DNA of 64,000 nucleotides from positions 671,072 through 735,071 of the forward strand of contig NZ_KE386495.1 in NCBI RefSeq assembly GCF_000427425.1, in the 5' to 3' direction. Position 1 is the stretch's first letter. Each line of letters opens with the position of its first letter. The notes below the pieces were generated by a model that saw only the letters and a program-made list of their open reading frames with translations, ran no database searches and was not told where the DNA came from. Positions 54,719 through 63,712 of this stretch are shown in pieces. The stretch comes from Caldanaerobius polysaccharolyticus DSM 13641 (GTDB lineage Bacteria > Bacillota > Thermoanaerobacteria > Thermoanaerobacterales > Caldanaerobiaceae). The position numbers were made by a program, and so were the translations under genes.

Positions 54719-55656
54719 AGACGGTTTTTATGGGAACTCCGGATTTTGCGGTACCCTCCTTGAGAGTGGTAGCAGAGAATACCGACTTAGCCCTTGTCGT
54801 CACTCAACCCGATAGGCCCCAGGGCCGAGGACATAAGCTTAAGCCCCCTCCGGTAAAAGAAGAAGCGTTAAGGTACGGTGTAAAAGTGGTTCAACCAGAA
54901 AAGCTCAAAGGCAATGAGGAATTCTTAAGCCTTCTTAAAGATATAAAGCCAGATTTGATTGTGGTAGTAGCCTATGGTAAAATATTGCGTAAAGAGGTGC
55001 TGGATATACCTCGTTACGGCTGTATCAACGTCCATGCATCATTGCTTCCCAAATACAGGGGTGCTGCGCCCATAAATTGGGCTATAATAAACGGCGAAAA
55101 ACATACGGGTATAACCACCATGTACATGGATACGGGATTGGATACAGGGGATATTATACTTCAGGAGGTTGTAGATATAGGCGAGAACGATACAGCCGGT
55201 TCTTTGCACGATAGATTAAAAGATGTAGGTGCTAAGGTGCTATGCGATACGCTGCGATTGATAGAGCAAGGCAAGGCCGTAAGGGTTCCTCAAGATGACA
55301 ACAGTAGTACCTATGCACCTGCGCTAGATAAAGACACGGGGCGTATCGACTGGACCAAGAGAGCAGTGGACATCGTAAACCTGATAAGAGGTACAAACCC
55401 GTGGCCTGGAGCCTACACCCGCTATGGTGGCCAGGTGCTCAAAATATGGAGGGCTCAGGTAGTACAATGTTCTAAAGAGGGAAAGCCTGGAGAGGTGATG
55501 ATGGCTGATGAGAAAAAGGGTTTTATCGTGCGGTGTGGAGAAGGATGCGTGAGCATACAGGAATTGCAGGCACCTAATTCGAGGAGAATGTCTTATATGG
55601 AGTATTTGCGGGGCCATCGCGTAGAGGAAGGAAAGTCAATGGGCGATGTTAGCTAA
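54715..55656 (+). CDS. fmt: Methionyl-tRNA formyltransferase
   Basis: Formylates initiator Met-tRNA with 10-formyl-THF. The 313-residue protein has [11 protein letters not shown], the folate site [21 protein letters not shown]-type stretch (about 107-127), and GDIILQE, followed by a C-terminal OB-like domain. It overlaps def by four bases and DUF116 by eleven, so this run is translationally coupled. Confidence 0.96.
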   Translation: MKTVFMGTPDFAVPSLRVVAENTDLALVVTQPDRPQGRGHKLKPPPVKEEALRYGVKVVQPEKLKGNEEFLSLLKDIKPDLIVVVAYGKILRKEVLDIPRYGCINVHASLLPKYRGAAPINWAIINGEKHTGITTMYMDTGLDTGDIILQEVVDIGENDTAGSLHDRLKDVGAKVLCDTLRLIEQGKAVRVPQDDNSSTYAPALDKDTGRIDWTKRAVDIVNLIRGTNPWPGAYTRYGGQVLKIWRAQVVQCSKEGKPGEVMMADEKKGFIVRCGEGCVSIQELQAPNSRRMSYMEYLRGHRVEEGKSMGDVS

Positions 55657-56395
55657 AAAAAGGGTTTTATTTGGCATTGCAGCGGGGATAGCGCTGGCAT
55701 TTGGAGCGATAGGAGCAGTTTTGCTGTACATCTTATTTGTAGGTGATCTTCAGGTCTACAGGACAGTGATGAAGGTTATAGTGGCAATGCTGTTTGCCAT
55801 TATGCTATCTTTTTTCATCGTTCTGTCACTTCTAGCGCTGGCGCTGGTAAAAAGTCCTGGTTTGCAGTTAGCAAGTTTTGCCAGTAGGCTTTTAAGTGTG
55901 ATATTTGCTATGGCTATTCCCGTATGCAGGCTGTTAAAACTAAATACAGAAAAGATTCAGGCGTCTTATGCGGAGATAAACAACAGCCTTGTAAGATCCC
56001 ACAGGGTTAATGTGAAACCTGAGGAAGTGCTCATTCTGGCACCTCATTGCCTTCAGTGGTCAGGATGTGGGAGGAGGATAACCGTCGATGTAAACAATTG
56101 CGCCCGATGCGGAAAGTGTACGGTTTCAGGTTTACTGGATATCTCCCGAAGGTATGGTGTCAATTTGACTATAGCTACAGGGGGAACTGTTGCGAGAAAA
56201 AAAGTCGTAGAGTTTAAACCTAAAGCTATAGTAGCTATAGCGTGCGAGAGAGATCTTTCCAGCGGCATACAGGACGTCAACACTGTGCCCGTGTTAGGGG
56301 TGTTAAACATCAGGCCCAATGGGCCGTGCTTTGATACCACCGTTGACCTCGCGGCGGTGGAAGATGCTGTTAAATTCTTTTTAGAGGAGGAATGA
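55646..56395 (+). CDS. DUF116 membrane protein with cysteine cluster
   Basis: A 249-residue protein with two N-terminal hydrophobic helices (about 6-28 and 38-65) and a cytoplasmic-looking C-terminal DUF116 domain. Cysteines in HCLQWSGC, NNCARCGKC, IACERDL and GPCFDT suggest a metal or Fe-S centre. The function is unknown. In many Clostridia it lies, as here, between fmt and the zinc peptidase gene. It starts within the fmt end; AGGAAAG lies upstream. Confidence 0.85.
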   Translation: MLAKKRVLFGIAAGIALAFGAIGAVLLYILFVGDLQVYRTVMKVIVAMLFAIMLSFFIVLSLLALALVKSPGLQLASFASRLLSVIFAMAIPVCRLLKLNTEKIQASYAEINNSLVRSHRVNVKPEEVLILAPHCLQWSGCGRRITVDVNNCARCGKCTVSGLLDISRRYGVNLTIATGGTVARKKVVEFKPKAIVAIACERDLSSGIQDVNTVPVLGVLNIRPNGPCFDTTVDLAAVEDAVKFFLEEE

Positions 56396-56398
56396 GAT

Positions 56399-57091
56399 AT
56401 GCCTTTTTTCTATGGGTTTGATTACACTTACGTTGTATACGTTCTGCCGGCTCTCATTTTTGCCCTTTACGCTCAGGCCAAAGTCCAGAGCACTTTTGCC
56501 AGGTATCTTGATGTACCCAACAGCTATGGTTTTACGGGCGCTGAAGTAGCCAGAAGGCTATTGGACAGAAATGGCCTATACGATGTGGCGGTTCAGATGA
56601 TACCCGGCAGCTTGACAGATCACTATGATCCGAGGGAGAGGGTCTTGAGGTTATCCGAGGATGTTTATGCCAGCAATTCGATTGCAGCTATAGGGGTAGC
56701 TGCTCACGAGACAGGTCATGCCCTTCAACACGCTGAGGGTTATGCCCCTCTTGCTATAAGGAATTCCCTTGTACCTGTGGCTAATCTGGGTTCTAATCTT
56801 ACATGGATTTTTGTCATAGCAGGTATAATTTTGGGTTTGCCTTCTTTGATAAATATAGGCATACTGTTTTTCATAGGCGCGGTTTTGTTCCAGATCGTCA
56901 CACTTCCTGTAGAATTTAATGCCAGCAGAAGAGCGCTGGCGATGTTGAGCAACGAAGGCTTTGTCGCGCAAAGCGAATTGAGTCCAATAAGGTCAGTGTT
57001 GGGTGCAGCTGCTATGACGTATGTTGCTGCTACGATTATGGCTATAGCGCAGCTTTTAAGGCTTTTAGCTATCAGGGGTAGAGAAGATTAA
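56399..57091 (+). CDS. Membrane zinc metallopeptidase (YugP-like, Zn_peptidase_2)
   Basis: A 230-residue membrane protein with the zinc-protease motif AAHETGHALQHAE in the middle and four hydrophobic segments, one N-terminal and three after the motif. The final glutamate ligand is plausibly in LPVEFNASRRAL. Relatives such as Bacillus YugP are uncharacterised. GAGGAGGAATGAGAT lies before the ATG. Its stop overlaps the rsmB start by one base. The fixed position between DUF116 and rsmB in Clostridia suggests a shared, unknown envelope role. Confidence 0.88.
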   Translation: MPFFYGFDYTYVVYVLPALIFALYAQAKVQSTFARYLDVPNSYGFTGAEVARRLLDRNGLYDVAVQMIPGSLTDHYDPRERVLRLSEDVYASNSIAAIGVAAHETGHALQHAEGYAPLAIRNSLVPVANLGSNLTWIFVIAGIILGLPSLINIGILFFIGAVLFQIVTLPVEFNASRRALAMLSNEGFVAQSELSPIRSVLGAAAMTYVAATIMAIAQLLRLLAIRGRED

Positions 57092-58371
57092 TGGATGCCA
57101 GGGAGTTGGCCTTTAAGGTTTTAATGGATATAGAAAAAAATCGATCTTACGCTGATATAGCCCTTAAAAAGTACCTCAATAAAACGCCGTTGGATCCTAG
57201 GGATAGGGCACTGGCTACAGAATTGGTATACGGGGTAGTAGAGCGCAGGAATACCCTTGATTATGTGATTTCATCTTTGTCTAGTAAGAGATCAAAACCT
57301 GACATCCGCGCGCTAAATGTGCTCAGGATGGGGTTGTATCAGATTATGTACCTGGATAAAATCCCGCCATCGGCGGCCTGTGATCAGGCCGTGGAGTTGG
57401 CTAAAAAGCACTGCGGTATAGGGCTTTCAAAATTTGTAAACGCCATTATAAGGTCGTATCTGAGAAACGGAGTTGAATTCCCTGAGGAGAGCCTTCAGCC
57501 TGTGAAATATCTGGCGCTTAAATACTCTCACCCTGAGTGGATGGTTGAAAGATTCTTGAAGGATTATGATTATCAGTTTGTACGAGATTTTTTGGATGCC
57601 AACAATCGCAAGGCTGAGACATGCATAAGGGTAAACACGCTTAAGACTTCGGATGAAGAGCTTACGGCGATTTTAGAAAACGAAGGTTTTGAAACCAAGA
57701 GAGGAAAATACGCTGCGGAGGCCATTTACGTGCATGGCGTAAAAAGAATCGATAAATTAAACTCTTATAAGGATGGCCTTTTCCACGTGCAAGGCGAGAG
57801 CTCTATGTTGGTGTCCCATATGCTTGACCCTAAGCCAGGGGAATTTATAATAGATGTCTGTGGGGCTCCTGGAGGAAAAGCTACCCATATAGCCCAGCTT
57901 ATGGATAATAAAGGCACTGTAGTGGCCAGGGATATTTACCAGCACAGAGTTGATTTAATCCTCAGAAACTGCAAGAGATTAGGTGTGACTATTGTCAAGC
58001 CACAGCTTTATGATGCGCAGGTTTTGGATTGGGATATGGTGGACAAAGCTGATAGGGTACTGGTGGATGCGCCGTGTACAGGATATGGGGTTATACGCAA
58101 AAAGCCTGATATAAAGTGGTACAGGAACTCTGAGGACGAATCGGAGTTGGTGAATGTACAGCATAGGATTTTGTATAACGCCTCGAGGTATGTGAAAAAA
58201 GGTGGTCTGTTGGTGTACAGTACGTGTACTATTACCCGGAGGGAAAATGAGGAGCAGGTCAATATGTTTCTGCTGGAAAACCGGGATTTTCAGCTGGAGT
58301 CGTCTTTGGCCTTGTATCCACATATTCATGGCCTTGATGGATTTTTCATATCCTGTTTAAGGCGAAAATAA
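57091..58371 (+). CDS. rsmB: 16S rRNA (cytosine-967-C5)-methyltransferase
   Basis: A 426-residue methyltransferase with an N-terminal NusB-like domain (about 1-140) and a C-terminal SAM domain. Motif I is VCGAPGGKATHIAQ, and the two catalytic cysteines are in DAPCTGYGVIRKKPD and YSTCTI. It modifies 16S rRNA at C967 in E. coli numbering. The order rsmB-rlmN-stp-prkC-rsgA-rpe-thiN is widely conserved in Firmicutes. Confidence 0.95.
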   Translation: MDARELAFKVLMDIEKNRSYADIALKKYLNKTPLDPRDRALATELVYGVVERRNTLDYVISSLSSKRSKPDIRALNVLRMGLYQIMYLDKIPPSAACDQAVELAKKHCGIGLSKFVNAIIRSYLRNGVEFPEESLQPVKYLALKYSHPEWMVERFLKDYDYQFVRDFLDANNRKAETCIRVNTLKTSDEELTAILENEGFETKRGKYAAEAIYVHGVKRIDKLNSYKDGLFHVQGESSMLVSHMLDPKPGEFIIDVCGAPGGKATHIAQLMDNKGTVVARDIYQHRVDLILRNCKRLGVTIVKPQLYDAQVLDWDMVDKADRVLVDAPCTGYGVIRKKPDIKWYRNSEDESELVNVQHRILYNASRYVKKGGLLVYSTCTITRRENEEQVNMFLLENRDFQLESSLALYPHIHGLDGFFISCLRRK

Positions 58372-58386
58372 AATTGGAGGATTATT

Positions 58387-59412
58387 ATGATAGATCTTTA
58401 TGACCTTAGTATTCAAGAATTGGAAGATCTCTTTAAAAAGATCGGGGAGCCTTCTTATAGGGCAAAACAGATGTTTGACTGGCTATATAAGGGCATTCAG
58501 GATATTTCGGAAGTCACGGTGTTTTCCAATGAATTAAAGGACAAATTGAGGGAGATCGCTTATATAGGCAGGCTTTCTGTGGTAAAGAAGCAGCTCTCAA
58601 AGGATAAAGAGACGATAAAGTACCTCTTTAAGCTGAAGGACAAAAACGTAATTGAGAGCGTCGTCATAAAGTACCGATTTGGGTACACACAGTGCATTTC
58701 TACACAGGTAGGGTGCAGAATGGGTTGTGCTTTTTGTGCGTCTACGGTAGATGGCATAGAACGCAATCTCACCTCAGGGGAAATGGTTGAGCAAATACTT
58801 GCCGCCCAAAGGGATACGGGGCGTAAAATGTCTAGAGTGGTACTCATGGGAAGCGGAGAACCTATGGACAATTACGCAGAGGTGTTAAAATTTATAAGGT
58901 GCATTAACATCGAAAGGGGATTGAATATAGGACAGAGGCATATTACCGTTTCCACCTGTGGTATCGTACCTGGAATCCTGAAATTGGCGGAAGAAGGGCT
59001 TCAGGTGAACCTAGCCGTTTCGCTTCACGCACCTAACGACGAGATAAGGTCACAGCTGATGCCCATTAACAAAAAGTACGGTATCAAAGACGTATTACAA
59101 GCGTGTAAATACTACGTGCTGAGGACCAACAGAAGGGTTACGTTTGAATACGCTCTTATAAGGGGATTAAATGATTCTATCCACCACGCAGTTGAGTTGG
59201 CTAAGCTTTTAAAAGAAATACTGTGCCACGTAAACCTGATACCTGTAAACAACGTAAAAGACCAGTTTTTGCGTCCCAGCGAAGAAAGGGTAAATGAATT
59301 CGCCAGAGCTCTTCAGATAAGGGGTATTAGTACCACTGTGAGGAGAGAACTGGGTAGCGATATAAAAGCGGCATGTGGCCAGCTCAGGCGTAGCTATGTA
59401 AGCGGTAAGTGA
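58387..59412 (+). CDS. rlmN: 23S rRNA (adenine-2503-C2)-methyltransferase / tRNA A37 methyltransferase
   Basis: A 341-residue radical SAM methyltransferase acting on A2503 of 23S rRNA and on some tRNAs. The cluster motif is CRMGCAFCAS, preceded by CISTQVG. The methyl-carrying cysteine is in the C-terminal GSDIKAACGQLR. VLMGSGEPMDNY is typical for RlmN and argues against Cfr. TTGGAGGATT lies before the ATG. Confidence 0.95.
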   Translation: MIDLYDLSIQELEDLFKKIGEPSYRAKQMFDWLYKGIQDISEVTVFSNELKDKLREIAYIGRLSVVKKQLSKDKETIKYLFKLKDKNVIESVVIKYRFGYTQCISTQVGCRMGCAFCASTVDGIERNLTSGEMVEQILAAQRDTGRKMSRVVLMGSGEPMDNYAEVLKFIRCINIERGLNIGQRHITVSTCGIVPGILKLAEEGLQVNLAVSLHAPNDEIRSQLMPINKKYGIKDVLQACKYYVLRTNRRVTFEYALIRGLNDSIHHAVELAKLLKEILCHVNLIPVNNVKDQFLRPSEERVNEFARALQIRGISTTVRRELGSDIKAACGQLRRSYVSGK

Positions 59413-59422
59413 GGTGAGACTT

Positions 59423-60157
59423 ATGAAAGCTGTGGGGAAAACCGATGTGGGAAATACCCGTGAGAATAACGAAGACGGGTATTATATCAAAAACGATGAT
59501 GAACTGAAGCTGTTTATAGTAGCAGACGGTATGGGAGGGCACAATGCCGGTGAAATAGCCAGCAGCCTCGCTATTAAGTCCGTAGCGGATTACTTTGAAG
59601 AGAACTATAAAAAAATCAACAAGAGGGATTGTGACATAGTTAATTTTATAAAAGAGGCTATAGTGCAGGGGAATTTAGAGGTATTTAAAAGAGCAATGCT
59701 GAATAAGAGCATGAATGGCATGGGAACTACCTTGACTTTACTGCTCATCGAGAACGGCAAGTACTTTTTGGGCCATATAGGTGACAGCAGGGCATATCTG
59801 GTAAGGGACGGGGAGATCAAGCAGATATCCAACGATCATTCCCTGGTGGCAGAACTGATACGCCAGGGAAGTATAACGGAGAATGAAGCGAGGGTGCATC
59901 CCCAGAGGAATATAATAACAAGGGCGCTGGGGACAGAGGACGACATAGAAATAGATATTGCCTTTGACCATGTAAACCCTGGTGATATAATTTTGCTCTG
60001 CACCGATGGATTGACTAGTATGCTCACTGACCAGGAAATTTTGGATATAATTTACGATAAAGAGCCGGAGATGGCCTGTGAAGAGCTGGTTAAGGCAGCT
60101 AATGCTAGGGGAGGCTATGATAACATCACTGTGGTTATCACGAAGGTGGAATCTTAG
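59423..60157 (+). CDS. stp: PP2C-family serine/threonine phosphatase (Stp/PrpC)
   Basis: A 244-residue metal-dependent phosphatase that reverses phosphorylation by PrkC. Visible metal ligands are in TRENNEDGYY, DGMGGHNAGE, GDSRAYLVRDG, CTDGLTSML and GGYDNITVV. GAGGTG lies 6 nt before ATG 59423; an in-frame GTG at 59414 overlaps that site. Linked directly to prkC, it forms the usual kinase/phosphatase signalling pair. Confidence 0.94.
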   Translation: MKAVGKTDVGNTRENNEDGYYIKNDDELKLFIVADGMGGHNAGEIASSLAIKSVADYFEENYKKINKRDCDIVNFIKEAIVQGNLEVFKRAMLNKSMNGMGTTLTLLLIENGKYFLGHIGDSRAYLVRDGEIKQISNDHSLVAELIRQGSITENEARVHPQRNIITRALGTEDDIEIDIAFDHVNPGDIILLCTDGLTSMLTDQEILDIIYDKEPEMACEELVKAANARGGYDNITVVITKVES

Positions 60158-60176
60158 CAGATAGGAGGTGAAAAAG

Positions 60177-62183
60177 TTGATAGGGAGGTTGCTGGGAAAC
60201 AGGTATGAGATTTTGGAGAAAATAGGGGAAGGCGGCATGGGGATTGTCTACAAGGCCAGATGTAATTTATTAAATAGGTATGTAGCCATAAAGGTATTGC
60301 GCCCGGAGTACGCCAATGATGAAGATTTTGTCAAGAGGTTTAAGAGAGAATCTCAGGCTGCGGCAAGTTTATCCCATCCCAACATAGTGAGCATATATGA
60401 CGTAGGATGCGACGACGGGATATATTATATAGTGATGGAGTACGTCAATGGAAAGACGTTAAAAAAGATCATAAAAGAAAGCAATGGTCCGCTGCCTGTG
60501 GATTATGCTGTGGACATAGCAAGGCAGGTAGCTTCTGCCCTGGATCACGCCCATAAGAGAGGAGTTGTGCACAGGGATATAAAGCCGCAGAATATCATCG
60601 TAACAGATGAGGGCAGGGCGAAGGTTACGGACTTTGGCATAGCCAGGGCTGGAGGCAACACTACTTTGACCTATAGCGGCAATATTATAGGTACGGCTCA
60701 GTATTTTTCACCTGAGCAGGCAAAAGGCGGATATATAGACGCCAAATCCGATGTGTATTCGCTGGGTATTGTTCTGTATGAGATGGTTACGGGTAAATTG
60801 CCCTTTGACGGGGAGAGCCCCATATCTGTGGCACTTAAACACATCCAGGAAGAGATCGTTCAGCCAAAAAATATCAATCCGTCTATACCTCATGCTTTGA
60901 ACATGATAATAATGAAAGCCACCCAAAAGGATCAAAATGCCAGATACCAGAGCGCCGAAGACCTTCTCACGGATTTAGGGCGCTTTTTAAAGGATCCTTA
61001 TGGCGACTTTGTAAATATTAACGATAATTTTTCTGACGATGTCACCAAGGTAATAAAAATAAAGGACGAGAGAATATCTGACGCGCTAAAATCTAAAAAC
61101 CAGGACACGCGTAAGGATAAAGGCGTATTGAAAAAGGTTTTTATGAGCATTGCCATTTTAGCTTTGGTCCTCATTGCGCTGGGCGCCGTATCTGCTGCGG
61201 GGGTTTACTATTTAAATAATTCAATGAGAGCCAAGGAAGTGACGGTTCCTGATCTAGTGGGTATGAAAGCTGATGACGCTAAAGCGCTTTTACAAAAGTA
61301 CCACCTTAAACAAAAGGAAATCACGATGTACAATGACCAGTATCCCGCTGGCGTGGTGTTTAAACAAGAGCCTGAGCAAGGGACCAAAGTAAAAGAGGAT
61401 TATGTGATTACACTGTACGTGAGCAAGGGAGTGCAGATGGTGACAATACCCGATGTGACGGGAATAGATTACAGAGATGCCCAGATAAAACTGGATAACG
61501 TAGGTTTAAATAGCAGCGTTAAATACGTATACGACGACAGACCTGCGAATATCGTCATATCCCAGTATCCTTCGCCGGATGCTGGTGAGGTCAAAAAAGG
61601 TACTACTGTGGTGTTGACTGTAAGCAAAGGTCCCAACAAGACTGCAGTGCCTTCGCTTGTAGGCTTGGATTTGGAGGCTGCCAAAAACCTATTGCAAAAC
61701 AACCAGCTTCAGCTGGGACAAGTTCAATACCAGGAAGATGCAGGTCCGGAAAATGTGGTGTTGAAGCAGTCTGTGGATCCCGGACAGTCGGTGGACATAG
61801 GTACGGCAATAGACCTGGTTGTAAGCAAAAAGCCATCTCAGGTACAGACTCCGTCGGATCAACAATCCCAGCAGCCCTCGCAAGACCAGCAGACTCAGAA
61901 TCAGCAACAGCAGTCAGGCCAGCAGACTCAGCCTGGGCAGAACCAGAACAAAGGTCAACAGGCTGTTACTAAAAATGTAGTAGTAACCTTGCCTCAATCT
62001 GACAAGCCCATGAATGTGCAATTGGTTATGGTTCAGGGGAAAAAGACCACTGTGGTTTACAGCGGTGTGAATAAATACACGGACAGCCCGCTTAGCATAC
62101 CTGTTACGGCAAAGGGCAAGGCGGTTTTACAGCTTTACATTGATGGAAAACTACAGAGTACTCAAGAGGTAGATTTTCGTTGA
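60177..62183 (+). CDS. prkC: PASTA-domain serine/threonine kinase PrkC
   Basis: A 668-residue membrane kinase that senses peptidoglycan fragments and controls growth, wall synthesis and, in Bacillus, germination. The kinase domain (about 1-270) has GEGGMGIVYKA, HRDIKPQN and DFGIAR. A membrane helix follows at about 320-345, then three PASTA repeats (VPDLVGM, IPDVTGI, VPSLVGL). A Gln/Ser/Pro-rich linker leads to an extra beta-rich domain of about 70 residues at the C-terminus. AGGAGGTG lies 6 nt before TTG 60177. The GTG at 60168 falls within the ribosome binding site. It overlaps rsgA by four bases. Confidence 0.95.
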   Translation: MIGRLLGNRYEILEKIGEGGMGIVYKARCNLLNRYVAIKVLRPEYANDEDFVKRFKRESQAAASLSHPNIVSIYDVGCDDGIYYIVMEYVNGKTLKKIIKESNGPLPVDYAVDIARQVASALDHAHKRGVVHRDIKPQNIIVTDEGRAKVTDFGIARAGGNTTLTYSGNIIGTAQYFSPEQAKGGYIDAKSDVYSLGIVLYEMVTGKLPFDGESPISVALKHIQEEIVQPKNINPSIPHALNMIIMKATQKDQNARYQSAEDLLTDLGRFLKDPYGDFVNINDNFSDDVTKVIKIKDERISDALKSKNQDTRKDKGVLKKVFMSIAILALVLIALGAVSAAGVYYLNNSMRAKEVTVPDLVGMKADDAKALLQKYHLKQKEITMYNDQYPAGVVFKQEPEQGTKVKEDYVITLYVSKGVQMVTIPDVTGIDYRDAQIKLDNVGLNSSVKYVYDDRPANIVISQYPSPDAGEVKKGTTVVLTVSKGPNKTAVPSLVGLDLEAAKNLLQNNQLQLGQVQYQEDAGPENVVLKQSVDPGQSVDIGTAIDLVVSKKPSQVQTPSDQQSQQPSQDQQTQNQQQQSGQQTQPGQNQNKGQQAVTKNVVVTLPQSDKPMNVQLVMVQGKKTTVVYSGVNKYTDSPLSIPVTAKGKAVLQLYIDGKLQSTQEVDFR

Positions 62184-63061
62184 AAGGCGTAATTGTAAAA
62201 GGCGTTGGGGGTTTGTATTACGTTAAGACCGAAAGCGGGGTTTACCCATGTAGAGCCAGGGGTAGGTTCAGGAAAGATGAAATAATACCGATGATAGGGG
62301 ATCGGGTAGAAATAGACGTGGTAAATGAAAGAGGAGAAGGCTTTATAAAGGAAATTCTTCCTAGAGACAACTTTATGATTAGACCTCCTGTAGCCAACAT
62401 TGATCAGGTCATCGCGGTGTTTTCTGTGACAAATCCTGATCCCAACCTTCTTTACGTGGATAAGCTCCTGCTTATGTGCCATACCAGTGGTATTTGTCCT
62501 GTTATTTGCATAAATAAGATCGATCTAGACGAAAAAGATGTTGCCAGCTACTATGGAAATATCTACATTAAAGCTGGGTATAAAGTGGTCTTTACATCTA
62601 CGGTAAACAAAACAGGGATAGGCGAACTAATAGGGACTATGAAGGGCAAGGTATCCGCTATGGCAGGCCCATCGGGAGTGGGTAAGTCTTCCCTGCTTAA
62701 CGCTATTCAGCCAGATCTAAATCTTAAGACAGGGGATGTAAGCTACAAAGCTAACAGGGGCAAGCATACCACAAAACACGTAGAATTACTTGAGTTGAAA
62801 GTCGGTGGTTATATACTGGATACACCAGGTTTTGGGGCAATAGATCTGAGCTTTTTGACCAGGGCAGAGGTAGCAGCGAGTTACCCTGAATTTAAAGCTT
62901 ATCAAGGGCAATGCCGCTTTGTGGATTGTTTGCACATTTTTGAACCGGGCTGCAAGGTTAAAGAAGCTTTACAGGCAGGAGAGATAAGTTATGAGCGATA
63001 CCAAAATTACACGCGCATTCAAGAAGAGGTAAAAGCTGCAGAGGAAAGGAGATATGATTAA
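62180..63061 (+). CDS. rsgA: Ribosome small subunit-dependent GTPase A
   Basis: A 293-residue circularly permuted GTPase that helps 30S maturation. It has an N-terminal OB domain, then INKIDL (G4) before GPSGVGKSSLLN (G1) and DTPGFG (G3). The C-terminal zinc site has CRFVDCLHIFEPGC. TTG 62180 overlaps the prkC stop as TTGA. Its final base is shared with the rpe start. Confidence 0.96.
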   Translation: MKGVIVKGVGGLYYVKTESGVYPCRARGRFRKDEIIPMIGDRVEIDVVNERGEGFIKEILPRDNFMIRPPVANIDQVIAVFSVTNPDPNLLYVDKLLLMCHTSGICPVICINKIDLDEKDVASYYGNIYIKAGYKVVFTSTVNKTGIGELIGTMKGKVSAMAGPSGVGKSSLLNAIQPDLNLKTGDVSYKANRGKHTTKHVELLELKVGGYILDTPGFGAIDLSFLTRAEVAASYPEFKAYQGQCRFVDCLHIFEPGCKVKEALQAGEISYERYQNYTRIQEEVKAAEERRYD

Positions 63062-63711
63062 TGCCATTATTATCGCCGTCTATACTGGCAGCCGACTTTG
63101 CCTGTCTCCTTGAGGAGATTTTAAAAGTGGAAAAAGCCGGTGCCGATATGTTGCATATTGATGTGATGGATGGCCATTTTGTTCCCAATTTGAGTTTTGG
63201 CATTCCTGTAATACAGTCTATTGTGGGCAAAACATCTTTGCCTTTTGACGTGCACCTGATGGTGGATAACCCTGATGCGTATGTCAACGAACTGGCCAGG
63301 CTGGGCGTCTACAATATAACAGTGCATGCAGAATCCTGCATCCATATGGATAGGCTTTTAAATCGGATTAAAAGCGCTGGTATAAAAGCCTCTGTGGCTT
63401 TGAATCCATCTACTCCTTTAACGGTATTGGATTACACCTTGGCTTTATGCGATATGGTGCTTATAATGACCGTAAACCCCGGCTTTGGAGGACAGAAGCT
63501 CATTCCATATACGCTAGAGAAGGTAAGGGATTTAAAAGTTTTGAAAGAGAAAAGGGGATTAGAGTTCTTAATTCAGGTAGACGGAGGTATTGACATTCAA
63601 AATGTCAGAAAAGTGATAGACGCAGGTGCGGATGTAATAGTAGCTGGAACATGTGTTTTTAAAAGCGAAAACGTAGAAAAAACAGTGTATATGTTAAAAG
63701 GCGGGGTGTAA
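63061..63711 (+). CDS. rpe: Ribulose-phosphate 3-epimerase
   Basis: Interconverts ribulose 5-phosphate and xylulose 5-phosphate in the pentose phosphate pathway. The 216-residue TIM barrel has LSPSILAADF at the start, HIDVMDGHFVPN with metal ligands, DVHLMV, MTVNPGFGGQ and QVDGGI. AAAGGAGATATGATTA precedes the ATG. Placement between rsgA and thiN is the conserved Firmicutes order. Confidence 0.97.
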   Translation: MPLLSPSILAADFACLLEEILKVEKAGADMLHIDVMDGHFVPNLSFGIPVIQSIVGKTSLPFDVHLMVDNPDAYVNELARLGVYNITVHAESCIHMDRLLNRIKSAGIKASVALNPSTPLTVLDYTLALCDMVLIMTVNPGFGGQKLIPYTLEKVRDLKVLKEKRGLEFLIQVDGGIDIQNVRKVIDAGADVIVAGTCVFKSENVEKTVYMLKGGV

Positions 63712-63712
63712 T

